NCBI RefSeq assembly: GCF_036763085.1
Contig: NZ_JBAIYU010000017.1
Coordinates: 62,001-126,000 of the forward strand
Reading direction: 5' to 3'
From: JBAIYU01 sp036763085
GTDB taxonomy: Bacteria; Bacillota; Negativicutes; DSM-1736; Dendrosporobacteraceae
Length of the DNA: 64,000 bases
Shown one piece after another: positions 44,371 to 53,638 of this stretch (positions are counted from its first letter, which is position 1; each line of letters opens with the position of its first letter). The notes below the pieces were generated by a model. That model was given only the letters and a program-made list of their open reading frames with translations. It was not told the DNA's origin and did not search any database. A program made the position numbers and the translations under genes.

Positions 44371-44817
44371 ATGGAAGAGATTACTTTAGAAAAAATTGAT
44401 ATAATACGCGAACGAATAGGAGTTTCGTATCGTGAAGCCAAAGAAATACTTGAGCGTAACAATGGTAATGTAATTGAAGCACTAGTTGATGCCGAGACTA
44501 AAAAAAATAATAATTGGACAGAAGAATTTTCAGTTCGTTCAAATGAAGTTATTGATAAAGTTAAAGAACTAATTCATGAGGGAAACGTTAATCGTATCAG
44601 AATTAAGAGTGATGGTCGAACTTTAGTTGAGATTCCAGTAGCTTTAGGTGCTATAGGTGCAGTTGTACTGCCGCAGCTAGCAGCGTTGGGGGTTTTGGTT
44701 GCGGTCTTTAAAAGGTGCACAATTGAAGTAGTGAGATCTGGTGAAGAATCTGATGATATGCAAGACAGCATGTCAGAGCACAAAGCTGAAAACGACAATA
44801 ACAATAAACAATATTAG
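44371..44817 (+). CDS. DUF4342 domain protein with UBA-like N-terminus
   Basis: A 148-aa protein. The first 45 residues form a UBA/TS-N-like helical bundle (IIRERIGVSYREAKEILERN). A DUF4342 segment follows (VKELIHEGNVNRIRIK), then a hydrophobic stretch (about 88-112), so it is probably membrane-attached, with an acidic/polar C-terminal tail. I start at ATG 44371 after SD GGAGG. No function is known for the family. Confidence 0.82.
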   Translation: MEEITLEKIDIIRERIGVSYREAKEILERNNGNVIEALVDAETKKNNNWTEEFSVRSNEVIDKVKELIHEGNVNRIRIKSDGRTLVEIPVALGAIGAVVLPQLAALGVLVAVFKRCTIEVVRSGEESDDMQDSMSEHKAENDNNNKQY

Positions 44818-44837
44818 CAGGAATATTTGCTGCTTTG

Positions 44838-44866
44838 TTGACAAGCCTAAGCGTTTTTGCTATATT
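44838..44866 (+). promoter_or_regulatory. glyQS promoter
   Basis: TTGACA (44838-44843), 17-nt spacer, TATATT (44861-44866), just before the T-box leader. Confidence 0.8.
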
Positions 44867-44873
44867 TTAATAA

Positions 44874-45112
44874 AATAAGGCAATGAGGGAAAAAGTATCC
44901 TATATGGTTTAGTTCAGCGATTCGGGGATAGTGTAAGCCTGAAGTTGTAATAGGAGAAAGGCATTCCCAAGCTGTGAGAGGAAAGCTATAAGTTTCTTAT
45001 GGTAAGTAAAACTCGCAATAAATACACAAGGTGGGCTTCTAGGCCAATCAGGGTGGAACCGCGGGATATAATCCCGTCCCTGTAACTATTTGTTACGAGG
45101 ACGGGATTTTTT
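44874..45112 (+). promoter_or_regulatory. T-box leader controlling glyQ-glyS (specifier GGC, Gly)
   Basis: The T-box core AGGGTGGAACCGCGG is at 45050-45064. A strong terminator follows (AATCCCGTCC...GGACGGGATT, then T-run, 45070-45112). Stem I closes with GGGAA/TTCCC and continues with TCCTAT/ATAGGA. In the loop between them, GAAA-GGC-A puts the glycine codon GGC (44960-44962) in the specifier position. Uncharged tRNA-Gly would cause antitermination. Confidence 0.94.
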
Positions 45113-45158
45113 TATTTGTGTAAAAATAGTAATTGTTTATTTAGGGAGGTAATCTAGT

Positions 45159-46034
45159 ATGACTTTTCAGGAAATTATCCTGACACTGCAGAACTTTTGG
45201 GCTGAACAAAAGTGTATTTTAGCTCAGCCTTATGACGTGGAGAAAGGCGCTGGAACGATGAATCCAGCAACGTTTTTAAGAGCATTAGGCCCTGAACCTT
45301 GGAATATTGCTTATGTTGAGCCATCAAGGAGACCTACTGACGGACGCTATGGGGAAAACCCTAATCGTTTGTTCCAGCACCATCAGTATCAAGTTATTAT
45401 GAAACCATCACCAGCTAATATTCAAGAGTTATATTTGGCTAGTTTAGCTAAATTAGGAATTGATCCAGATAAACATGATATTCGATTTGTCGAAGACAAT
45501 TGGGAATCCCCAACATTAGGAGCATGGGGACTTGGTTGGGAAGTTTGGCTCGACGGTATGGAGATTACTCAGTTTACATATTTCCAACAAGTTGGAAGTA
45601 TTGATGTTAAACCTGTATCTGTTGAAATAACTTATGGACTAGAGCGGTTAGCAATGTACATTCAAGGTAAAGAGAATGTCTATGATTTAGAGTGGGTCGA
45701 AGGAGTTACCTATGGTGACGTTTTCCACCGTAATGAGGTAGAGCAGTCTCACTATAACTTTGAATTAGCTGATACTGATTTATTATTTCAGTTGTTTGAT
45801 ATGTACGAGAAAGAAGCTTTGAGGATTGTAAATTTGGGCTTTGTTATGCCTGCATATGATTATGTACTAAAATGCTCGCATACTTTTAACTTATTAGATG
45901 CTCGAGGAGCTATTAGTGTAAGTGAGAGGACGACATTTATAGGAAGAGTTCGTAATATGGCTCGTTTATGTGCTCAAACCTATTTAGAACAAAGGGAACA
46001 GCTGGGTTACCCGCTTCTCAAAGGAGGTAAGTAA
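45159..46034 (+). CDS. glyQ: Glycyl-tRNA synthetase alpha subunit
   Basis: A 291-aa catalytic subunit of the bacterial alpha2beta2 class II enzyme. The N-terminus TFQEIILTLQNFWAEQKCIL, the class II motifs (RPTDGRYGENPNRLFQHHQY) and a C-terminal YDYVLKCSHTFNLLDARGAI are diagnostic. SD GGGAGG precedes ATG 45159. glyS begins 1 nt after its stop. Confidence 0.98.
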   Translation: MTFQEIILTLQNFWAEQKCILAQPYDVEKGAGTMNPATFLRALGPEPWNIAYVEPSRRPTDGRYGENPNRLFQHHQYQVIMKPSPANIQELYLASLAKLGIDPDKHDIRFVEDNWESPTLGAWGLGWEVWLDGMEITQFTYFQQVGSIDVKPVSVEITYGLERLAMYIQGKENVYDLEWVEGVTYGDVFHRNEVEQSHYNFELADTDLLFQLFDMYEKEALRIVNLGFVMPAYDYVLKCSHTFNLLDARGAISVSERTTFIGRVRNMARLCAQTYLEQREQLGYPLLKGGK

Positions 46035-46035
46035 T

Positions 46036-48093
46036 ATGTCTAAGAATTTACTATTAGAAATCGGAACAGAGGAAATCCCAGCTCGCTTCATGCCAAGTGT
46101 CTTAAAACAGCTAGAAACTATGGCAGCAGATAAATTTGCTGATCTGCGCATTAAGCATGATGGAGTAAGAGCAGTGGGAACACCACGGCGCCTAGCGTTA
46201 GTAATAAACGGATTATCTGAGGAGCAGGCGGATAAAGAAAGTGAGAATAAAGGGCCGTCTATTAAAATCGCTTTCGACGATAATGGAAATCCGACCAAAG
46301 CTGCACAAGGGTTTGCAAGAGGTCAGGGAATAGCTGTTGAAAAACTTATCGTGAGAGATGGATATGTTTACGCGATAGTTCATGAAGAGGGCAAAGAGGT
46401 TCAGCAGCTGCTGCCAGAAATACTTACAGATCTGATTAATACTATAAATTTCCCTAAGAATATGAGGTGGGGAAATTTAGACATGCGCTTTGTAAGACCT
46501 ATCAGATGGCTATTAGCTTTATATGGAAATGAAGTAGTTCCATTTACAATTGCAGAAGTAACTAGCGATAACTATACTTATGGACATCGTTTTTTAAGCA
46601 AAGGTAAAATATTTGTAAATTCAGTTGAAGAGTATTTCTCTAAACTAGCTGAAAATCATGTTATGGTTGATCAGGAAGTTCGCCGCCAAGTCATTCGTGA
46701 ACAAGTTGAAAAAATTGCCGTGGCGCAAGGTGGGACTGCGGCAATCGATGAAGACCTCTTGGAAGAAGTTATATACTTAGTTGAGTATCCAACTGCACTA
46801 TGCGGCAGCTTTGAAGAGAAATATTTGGCACTTCCGCCAGAAGCTGTTATTACTCCTATGCGCGAGCATCAACGATACTTTCCGGTGGTTGGCAAGGATG
46901 GTAAGCTATTGCCAGTTTTCATAACTGTTCGCAATGGTGGATCAGACTATATTGATATAGTTCGCCGCGGCAACGAACGAGTATTAAAAGCTAGGCTGGC
47001 TGATGCTCAATTTTTCTTTGAGGAAGATCAAAAGGTACCTTTAATTGAACGGTTAGAAAAACTTAAGAAGATAGTTTTCCAGGAGGGGCTTGGCAGCCTT
47101 TACGATAAAACTATCCGTATTGAGAAATTAGCAAATATAATTGCACAAGAAATAGGTATGGATGAAAAAATCATACCAGCAATAATTCGAGGTGCAAAAC
47201 TTTCAAAAGCCGATTTAGTTACTGGTATGGTATACGAATTTACAGAACTTCAAGGTATAATGGGGCGTGAATACGCTTTGCTTAACGGGGAAAACGAGGA
47301 AGTTGCTGAAGCAATCTTCGAACATTATTTGCCCCGCTACGCAGGTGATAAGCTGCCAGTTGCTCCTGCCGGAAGAATTATAAGTATCTCAGATAAGATT
47401 GATAATATTGTAGCGACCTTTAGCCGAGGTTTAATACCTACTGGGTCGCAGGATCCATATGCATTGCGCCGCCAAGCTTTGGGAATTGTCAATATATTAG
47501 TAGATGCAAAGTACAAAGTATCGTTATTAAATCTAATAAATAGTTCTATGGATTTATTAGGTGTTACCGACTCTGCAAGACGCAGCAAACTTAGTAATGA
47601 AGTTTTAGACTTTTTCCGTTTGCGTGTAAAAAATGTTTTAGCTGACGAACATGTTCGCTACGATATTATAGATGCAGTTATTACAGCAGGCATTGATGAT
47701 GTTTATGACACTTATTTGCGTGCTAAAGCAATAGCAAACGAAGGCACAGAGGTAATGCAAAAAACGTACCAAGCATTTACCCGAGTTGGAAATCTTGCTA
47801 AAAATGCAGATTCTTCTGTTGTAGTACCTGCGTTATTTGCAGCAGATGCTGAGGTTAATTTGTATCAAGCATATATTTCTGCAAATGATCAAATTGCAAA
47901 GCATATTGAGAATCAGGATTATAATAGTGTCCTTAATATCATGTCAACATTAGTTGCACCAATAGACGCTTTTTTTGGAGCAGTAATGGTTATGGTTGAA
48001 GATGTTCAGGTGAGAAAAAATAGGCTTGCTTTGCTTAAATCCATATCAGATTTGACAGTTAAAATTGCAGATTTTAGCAAAATTATAGCTTAA
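46036..48093 (+). CDS. glyS: Glycyl-tRNA synthetase beta subunit
   Basis: A 685-aa beta subunit that binds tRNA-Gly. It starts with LLLEIGTEEIPARFMPSVL, has the central MREHQRYFPVV motif and an HD-like domain, and ends with a DALR-type anticodon-binding region. SD AAGGAGG lies inside the glyQ end. Alpha and beta remain separate, not fused. Confidence 0.97.
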   Translation: MSKNLLLEIGTEEIPARFMPSVLKQLETMAADKFADLRIKHDGVRAVGTPRRLALVINGLSEEQADKESENKGPSIKIAFDDNGNPTKAAQGFARGQGIAVEKLIVRDGYVYAIVHEEGKEVQQLLPEILTDLINTINFPKNMRWGNLDMRFVRPIRWLLALYGNEVVPFTIAEVTSDNYTYGHRFLSKGKIFVNSVEEYFSKLAENHVMVDQEVRRQVIREQVEKIAVAQGGTAAIDEDLLEEVIYLVEYPTALCGSFEEKYLALPPEAVITPMREHQRYFPVVGKDGKLLPVFITVRNGGSDYIDIVRRGNERVLKARLADAQFFFEEDQKVPLIERLEKLKKIVFQEGLGSLYDKTIRIEKLANIIAQEIGMDEKIIPAIIRGAKLSKADLVTGMVYEFTELQGIMGREYALLNGENEEVAEAIFEHYLPRYAGDKLPVAPAGRIISISDKIDNIVATFSRGLIPTGSQDPYALRRQALGIVNILVDAKYKVSLLNLINSSMDLLGVTDSARRSKLSNEVLDFFRLRVKNVLADEHVRYDIIDAVITAGIDDVYDTYLRAKAIANEGTEVMQKTYQAFTRVGNLAKNADSSVVVPALFAADAEVNLYQAYISANDQIAKHIENQDYNSVLNIMSTLVAPIDAFFGAVMVMVEDVQVRKNRLALLKSISDLTVKIADFSKIIA

Positions 48094-48131
48094 AAAATAA
48101 ATCCCCCGGTTTCCGGGGGATTTATTTTTTA
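48091..48131. terminator. Bidirectional terminator between glyS and the LptA-like gene
   Basis: AAAAAATAAATCCCCC / GGGGGATTTATTTTTT, a 16-bp stem with a 7-nt loop, flanked by A and T runs. Confidence 0.95.
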
Positions 48132-48133
48132 AG

Positions 48134-48607
48134 CTATAATATAACATTATTACGCAGGTCGTACCTTAAAATATTTTCATATCGTGTAGTACCGTCTTGG
48201 GAAAACTGAACATTACCGCTAAAGGTAGCTATTTTAGTTCGCCAATTATAATCGACTCTATTAGCACTGATGTTTAAGCCTGTACGTGAAAAATTAACCG
48301 TACCATCTATTTGGGCTGAATCTTGGCTGCCATTAACGTAGACACTGCTTCCTGTAAAATAAATATCACCTTGAGTTACTGTGACGCCACCAGTTCCCCA
48401 TACCTCGCGGGTGAACATGCTGACTCTTGCGTTTCCAGCTGTAATTATGCGGCTTCCCACTTCAATATGTACATTACCTGTTAAGACATACTGTCCAGTA
48501 TTTATATCATAATATGTATTATCGGCAGTTATTACAGGTTTTGCCGCAACATTAGCGGTTAGCAATAATAATAATAGGGTGACAATTAAGAAAATTTTGG
48601 CTTTCAA
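48134..48607 (-). CDS. LptA/OstA-like lipopolysaccharide-transport family protein
   Basis: A 157-aa exported protein. I start at TTG 48607 after SD GGGGAGGA; the longer open frame upstream is not coding. A signal peptide (KAKIFLIVTLLLLLLTANVA) ends near AKP. The mature part is a repeating beta-strand pattern, YYDINTGQYVLTGNVHIE and ISANRVDYNWRTKIATFSGN, typical of the OstA/LptA jellyroll that carries LPS across the periplasm. It stands alone and not with lptB/lptC. It suggests an outer membrane, as in Negativicutes. It could also be a related OstA-fold protein of other function. Confidence 0.8.
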   Translation of the reverse strand: MKAKIFLIVTLLLLLLTANVAAKPVITADNTYYDINTGQYVLTGNVHIEVGSRIITAGNARVSMFTREVWGTGGVTVTQGDIYFTGSSVYVNGSQDSAQIDGTVNFSRTGLNISANRVDYNWRTKIATFSGNVQFSQDGTTRYENILRYDLRNNVIL

Positions 48608-48737
48608 GCTATCCTCCCCTTTCTTACTAATAGTATTATAACAAATTATAATCTGCAATGAGTATGTAAATTTTGTAAAATTAACTAGGTTGTTTGGTGT
48701 TGTATATGTATAATTAAATAAAGGGGGGCTGATTATT

Positions 48738-49739
48738 ATGAATATACGGGAGCGTATTGAAGCGCAGGAATATAAGCTAATGTCGCCATTTGCGAGTAAA
48801 AGCAGGGAATCAGTACGTGAAAAGGAAGAAGAACTGTGCAATTTTAGAACTGCTTTTCAGCGAGACCGTGACCGGATTATTCACAGTAAAGCTTTTCGGC
48901 GCTTAAAGCATAAAACTCAAGTATATATTTCTCCAGGTGATCACTACCGTATGCGTATGACCCACAGTTTAGAGGTTGCTCAAATATCTCGTACTATTGC
49001 TCGCGGGCTGATGCTAAATGAGGATCTAACTGAAGCTATTGCACTGGGCCATGATGTAGGGCATACACCGTTTGGCCATTCTGGAGAATATGCATTGAGA
49101 GAAATAATTGGTAAATATAACCACAACGAGCAAAGTTTAAGAATTGTAGAGTATTTAGAAAGAAACGGAACTGGACTGAATTTAACCTTAGAAGTTAAAG
49201 ATGGAATAGTAAATCACACTGGACCAAATAAACCATTTACTTTAGAAGGGAATATCGTTAGAATAGGGGATCGTATAGCATATTTATGCCATGATTATGA
49301 TGATGGTATAAGAGCTGGCATGCTAAGACCAAGCGATCTTCCAGATAAGGTAGTTTCCGTGCTAGGCAGTAATCCATCGAATATGATAACAGTTATGGTG
49401 TCTGATATGATTACTGCATCTGAAGGGAAAAATCAAATATTGATGTCAGATGCAGTTAAAGAAGCTATGGATGAATTGCGTGAGTTTATGTTCAAAAGGA
49501 TTTACCATTCAGTTGACTTAGAGCCTGATCGCAAAAAGGCTGCTTATGTAATACATAAACTTTACGATTATTTTATGGTTAATCCTGGTGCGTTACCGCA
49601 AGAGTTTCTAGATAGAGAAGAACGATGGGGACTGCAAACGACTGTGATTGACTATATTGCGGGTTTGACCGATTTGTTTGCTGTTAATATATTCGAAAAA
49701 TTATTCATTCCTTCGAAATGGATAGCTGCAAGATACTAA
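48738..49739 (+). CDS. dgt: dGTPase-like HD-domain triphosphohydrolase
   Basis: A 333-aa enzyme that splits dGTP (or another dNTP) to the nucleoside and tripolyphosphate. Metal ligands are H76, H105-D106 and neighbours H109/H114 (GHDVGHTPFGH). FRRLKHKTQVYISPGDHYR is the conserved N-terminal block. Length matches the short Dgt-like family found upstream of dnaG in Firmicutes. SD AAGGGGGG precedes ATG 48738. A TATAAT at 48709-48714 could be the -10, without a clear -35. Confidence 0.92.
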   Translation: MNIRERIEAQEYKLMSPFASKSRESVREKEEELCNFRTAFQRDRDRIIHSKAFRRLKHKTQVYISPGDHYRMRMTHSLEVAQISRTIARGLMLNEDLTEAIALGHDVGHTPFGHSGEYALREIIGKYNHNEQSLRIVEYLERNGTGLNLTLEVKDGIVNHTGPNKPFTLEGNIVRIGDRIAYLCHDYDDGIRAGMLRPSDLPDKVVSVLGSNPSNMITVMVSDMITASEGKNQILMSDAVKEAMDELREFMFKRIYHSVDLEPDRKKAAYVIHKLYDYFMVNPGALPQEFLDREERWGLQTTVIDYIAGLTDLFAVNIFEKLFIPSKWIAARY

Positions 49740-49757
49740 ATTCAAACTAGATTCATG

Positions 49758-49811
49758 AATTTGCTTAATAATAAAACTCGACGAAAGTCGAGTTTTATTA
49801 TTAAGCAAATT
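49758..49811. terminator. Very long perfect hairpin after dgt
   Basis: A 25-bp uninterrupted inverted repeat with a GAAA tetraloop (loop 49783-49786). Arms contain GCTTAATAATAAAACTCGAC and its complement. It is A-rich on the 5' arm and T-rich on the 3' arm. It probably ends dgt transcription, but the arms are longer than normal. Confidence 0.85.
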
Positions 49812-50115
49812 AAATGTTTTCTGTCAAGAGGCAAAAAAGGATATTTACTGTTTATATTGAATATAAGTAACTAAAGAGATCTAGTATTAAATATGCAGAT
49901 GCATACTTAACGATCTGAAAACAATGTAGAAAAAAGTCAAACCATGGTTAATTTAATTAATGTAATAGAGTTATGCCGATTGAATTAAGCAGGAAAATCC
50001 GAAAAAACAGCGAAAACATGAAATATAGTGTAAGAATGTATATATGTGTACCTTTTGTCTTATAATGTAATAAAAATATTAGATATGTATACTGGGCGCT
50101 ATAAAGGGTGAACTT
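49812..50115. other. Intergenic region before dnaG
   Basis: About 300 AT-rich bases without a gene. A TATAAT (50061-50066) lies 50 nt before dnaG, but no good -35 is seen 16-18 nt upstream. An alternative sigma factor or activator may drive the dnaG-sigA unit. Confidence 0.5.
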
Positions 50116-51921
50116 ATGAAAGATATGGCTTATGATGAGTTTATTGAAAGATTGCGCTCACAGAGTGATATCATTAGTGTTATTTCAGACTATGTACCCC
50201 TGAAAAAAAAGGGTAAAAATTATTGGGGATGTTGTCCTTTTCATCAAGAAAAATCACCGTCTTTTTCAGTTAATCCAGAAAAAGGTTTTTTTTATTGTTT
50301 TGGATGTCAAACAGGCGGGAATGTGTTTAATTTCATTATGAAAGTGGAGAACATAGTATTTATCGAAGCAGCTAAAGTATTAGCACGCCGTATGAATATA
50401 CCCTTGCCGCAAAAAGAAAAGTCGCCCCAGGAAATTGCAAATGAAAAAGAATTAGCTAAAATTTGGCGGGCAAATGAATTGGCGCGAGATTTCTTTCATG
50501 CTTGTCTTACGAAAACACGCTATGGTAAAGCTGCTAAAGAGTATCTAGAGCGGCGAGGTGTTACGGATAAGGTCATTGACGATTTTAAGATAGGTTTTGC
50601 ACCAAATGCTTGGGATAAGTTAGTAACAGCATTTACTGAGCGGGGAATCGAACGGGATATTCTCCTAAAATCAGGCTTAGCAGTAGAGCGTACGTCTTCA
50701 GCAGGAATCTTAGATCGTTTTAGGAACAGGATAATTTTTCCGATATGTGACATGCGGGGAAGAGTTACTGGTTTTGGTGGCAGGGTGATTGATAATAGTC
50801 AACCTAAATACTTAAATACTTCAGAAACTCCAGTTTTTAACAAAAGGAATATTTTATTTGGTTTTGATAGTGCACATAAGTTTATACGTGAATCAGGAAA
50901 AGCGGTTGTAGTCGAAGGGTATATGGATGTTATTACAGCTCGTAATTTTGGCGTAAACAACATAGTAGCTTCACTTGGAACTGCTTTTACAGCTGAGCAG
51001 GCAAAACAGTTAATGCGATATACTGACGAAATAGTATTTGCGTATGACAGTGATGCAGCAGGGAAAATGGCTACAATGAGAGCCTTAACCATCGTTCGCG
51101 GCTTAGGTGCATCTGTAAAAATTATTTCTATTCCAGATGGTAAAGATCCCGATGATTTTATAATTAAGCATGGCGCAGAAGCTTTTAATAAACTGATAGA
51201 TGAAGCCACTCCACTATTAGAATACCAGATTCGGCAAGCATTGCAAGGGACTGATTACTCAAATTTGGAGGGAAAAGTTGCGGTTGTAGCTAAAGTTGTG
51301 CCAGCATTAGCTGCTGCGACGAATGCCGTAGAGGCTAATGCACATATTGCTCAAGTATCGCAAAGTATAGGTATTGATGAGAGTGCTATTAGAAGTGAAA
51401 TTAGTAAATATTTAGATCTTTCCCAAAAGGATAAAAATGTAAATAAAGGGAAAACTATTAGAATGGTAGCACTTTCAAAGAATATTGATAGTGCGGTAAT
51501 CCAAGCCCAGCGACATGTTATCCGGTTAATTTGGGAAGATGATACTATTATACCATATATTCAGGCACAACTCAGTATTGAAGAAATTCAAGGTGATCTA
51601 TACCGTGAGATAATTAAATCGCTCTTTGAAGCGTATAATATGGGTAAAAAAGCTCATGATGTATCGTCTGCCATGACTTTGAATGAAGCAGCAAACACTG
51701 AGTTATCACATATTTTGTTAATAGATTTGCAGCATGATGATATTCCTAAGCTGGTGGATGATTGCATAAAAACAATTAGGATAGCTCATTTAAAGGAATT
51801 ATATGAACAACATCGACTTCGCGCCGATGAATTACAACGCATGGGGGATAGTCGCTTTCTGCAGGAATTAGCGGAAAGTCAGCGAATAAAACATGAAATT
51901 AGCAAACTACACTATTCATAA
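50116..51921 (+). CDS. dnaG: DNA primase
   Basis: A 601-aa replication primase. The CHC2 zinc finger is C40-x2-H43...C61-x2-C64 near the N-terminus. The RNA polymerase/Toprim core follows (VVVEGYMDVITARNFGV, then YDSDAAGKMATMRAL near 311-325), with a C-terminal helicase-binding domain. ATG 50116 has a weak SD (GGGTGA). sigA follows 51 nt later, the classic macromolecular synthesis operon without rpsU, which sits elsewhere in this window. Confidence 0.96.
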   Translation: MKDMAYDEFIERLRSQSDIISVISDYVPLKKKGKNYWGCCPFHQEKSPSFSVNPEKGFFYCFGCQTGGNVFNFIMKVENIVFIEAAKVLARRMNIPLPQKEKSPQEIANEKELAKIWRANELARDFFHACLTKTRYGKAAKEYLERRGVTDKVIDDFKIGFAPNAWDKLVTAFTERGIERDILLKSGLAVERTSSAGILDRFRNRIIFPICDMRGRVTGFGGRVIDNSQPKYLNTSETPVFNKRNILFGFDSAHKFIRESGKAVVVEGYMDVITARNFGVNNIVASLGTAFTAEQAKQLMRYTDEIVFAYDSDAAGKMATMRALTIVRGLGASVKIISIPDGKDPDDFIIKHGAEAFNKLIDEATPLLEYQIRQALQGTDYSNLEGKVAVVAKVVPALAAATNAVEANAHIAQVSQSIGIDESAIRSEISKYLDLSQKDKNVNKGKTIRMVALSKNIDSAVIQAQRHVIRLIWEDDTIIPYIQAQLSIEEIQGDLYREIIKSLFEAYNMGKKAHDVSSAMTLNEAANTELSHILLIDLQHDDIPKLVDDCIKTIRIAHLKELYEQHRLRADELQRMGDSRFLQELAESQRIKHEISKLHYS

Positions 51922-51972
51922 AATAAAAGATAGTAGAAGATTTATTGCAATAGCTACGGGAGGAGGGGAATA

Positions 51973-53085
51973 ATGACTGAGAAGAAAAGTATGCCAAACG
52001 ATAATGTTGATAAATTGCTGAGTAAGGGTAAAAAACGCGGCGGCGTAATTACCTATGGTGAAATCATGGATACCCTCCAAAGCGAAGATTTATCTCCTGA
52101 TGAAATTGATGATATGTATGAAGTATTCTCCAGTAAAGGCATTGAAATTGTTGATGAAATTCCAGAAGTTGAGAACATCGACGATCCGGATATTTCAGAT
52201 ATGGAAGAAGTAACACCTGAAGAGGTAGATATTGATTTATCTATTCCAGAAGGTATTAGTATTGATGACCCTGTACGGATGTATCTCAAGGAAATCGGAC
52301 GTGTTCCGCTTCTTACTGCCGATGAAGAAATTAAGTTAGCCATTCGAATGCAAAACGGTGATGAGGAAGCTAAGCGTCGTTTGGCCGAAGCTAATTTACG
52401 TCTCGTCGTTAGTATAGCAAAAAGGTATGTTGGTCGTGGAATGCTATTTTTGGATTTAATCCAAGAAGGTAACCTGGGTCTGATTAAAGCTGTTGAAAAA
52501 TTTGACTATAATAAGGGCTTTAAGTTTAGCACATACGCTACTTGGTGGATTCGTCAAGCGATAACAAGAGCTATTGCTGATCAAGCGCGGACTATACGCA
52601 TACCTGTGCATATGGTTGAAACTATCAACAAACTAATTAGAGTATCACGCCAATTGCTTCAAGAACTTGGTAGAGAACCTGTGCCTGAGGAAATTGCCCG
52701 TGAAATGGATATAAGCGTGGACAGGGTCCGTGAAATCATGAAAATTGCTCAGGAACCAGTGTCTTTAGAGACTCCGATAGGAGAAGAAGAGGATTCTCAT
52801 CTAGGTGATTTTATAGAAGATCAGGATGCGCCAGCACCAGCTGAGGCGGCTTCTTTTATGCTTTTGAAAGAGCAGCTTGAGGAAGTACTTGAAACACTTA
52901 CGCCGAGGGAAGAGAAAGTCCTAAGATTGCGGTTTGGACTCGATGATGGCCGGGCTAGAACTCTTGAAGAGGTTGGTCAGCATTTTGGAGTTACAAGAGA
53001 GCGTATTCGTCAAATTGAAGCAAAGGCACTTAGGAAACTTCGCCATCCGAGCAGAAGTAAAAAGCTGAAAGATTTCTTAGAATAA
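51973..53085 (+). CDS. sigA: Primary sigma factor SigA (RpoD)
   Basis: A 370-aa housekeeping sigma factor. A short region 1.1 is followed by region 1.2 (DDPVRMYLKEIGRVPLLT), region 2 (RLVVSIAKRYVGRGMLFLDL, GFKFSTYATWWIRQAITRAI), region 3 and region 4 (LTPREEKVLRLRFGLDDG, VTRERIRQIEAKALRKLRHP). It has the short Gram-positive form with no large insert between 1.1 and 1.2. SD GGAGGAGGGG precedes ATG 51973. Confidence 0.98.
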   Translation: MTEKKSMPNDNVDKLLSKGKKRGGVITYGEIMDTLQSEDLSPDEIDDMYEVFSSKGIEIVDEIPEVENIDDPDISDMEEVTPEEVDIDLSIPEGISIDDPVRMYLKEIGRVPLLTADEEIKLAIRMQNGDEEAKRRLAEANLRLVVSIAKRYVGRGMLFLDLIQEGNLGLIKAVEKFDYNKGFKFSTYATWWIRQAITRAIADQARTIRIPVHMVETINKLIRVSRQLLQELGREPVPEEIAREMDISVDRVREIMKIAQEPVSLETPIGEEEDSHLGDFIEDQDAPAPAEAASFMLLKEQLEEVLETLTPREEKVLRLRFGLDDGRARTLEEVGQHFGVTRERIRQIEAKALRKLRHPSRSKKLKDFLE

Positions 53086-53124
53086 TTTCAGAAGGAAAAT
53101 AATAATAAGGATCTAAAAAAGATC

Positions 53125-53153
53125 TTGACATAACTTTGTGATTATTTTATAAT
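53125..53153 (+). promoter_or_regulatory. Consensus promoter of the tRNA cluster
   Basis: TTGACA (53125-53130), exactly 17 nt, TATAAT (53148-53153): a perfect SigA match, as expected for a stable-RNA operon. A small AAGATC repeat precedes it. Confidence 0.93.
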
Positions 53154-53171
53154 AATATCCGTTGATAATAT

Positions 53172-53247
53172 TCCTCGATAGCTCAGCTGGTAGAGCAATC
53201 GGCTGTTAACCGATCGGTCGTAGGTTCGAGTCCTACTCGAGGAGCCA
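53172..53247 (+). tRNA. tRNA-Asn (GTT)
   Basis: Acceptor arms TCCTCGA/TCGAGGA, anticodon loop CTGTTAA giving GTT, T-loop TTCGAGT, encoded CCA. Confidence 0.97.
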
Positions 53248-53288
53248 TTAGCTTTTTAGCAGATTATCATAATTTGCTTTCAATATTT

Positions 53289-53363
53289 GGGCCTATAGCT
53301 CAGCGGTAGAGCAGCCGGCTCATAACCGGCTGGTCCCTGGTTCGAACCCAGGTGGGCCCACCA
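53289..53363 (+). tRNA. tRNA with CAT anticodon (elongator Met, or Ile2)
   Basis: Acceptor GGGCCTA/TGGGCCC, anticodon loop CTCATAA, T-loop TTCGAAC, encoded CCA. The paired first base excludes an initiator tRNA. Met elongator is likeliest, but a lysidine-modified Ile tRNA has the same anticodon. Confidence 0.93.
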
Positions 53364-53373
53364 AACTTTATAT

Positions 53374-53448
53374 GGCCCGTTGGTCAAGCGGTTAAGACAC
53401 CGCCCTTTCACGGCGGTATCAAGGGTTCGATTCCCTTACGGGTCACCA
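53374..53448 (+). tRNA. tRNA-Glu (TTC)
   Basis: Acceptor GGCCCGT/ACGGGTC, anticodon loop CTTTCAC giving TTC, T-loop TTCGATT, encoded CCA. Confidence 0.96.
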
Positions 53449-53453
53449 ACTAT

Positions 53454-53529
<76 letters not shown>

Positions 53530-53537
53530 TTGAAATT

Positions 53538-53567
53538 AAATGCAAAGCATATGCTTTGCATTTTTTT
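53538..53567 (+). terminator. Terminator of the tRNA cluster
   Basis: AAATGCAAAGC / GCTTTGCATTT around an ATAT loop, followed by a T-run. Confidence 0.9.
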
Positions 53568-53638
53568 ATATAATTTAGAAATTCTATTTTAAAGATACAT
53601 AACTACTGGCTATAGAATCAAAACAATGGGGTGGAATT

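Noticed and set aside
48608..48841. 78-residue upstream extension of the LptA-like gene
   Set aside because: It crosses the promoter region and the start of divergent dgt; SD and signal peptide fit TTG 48607.
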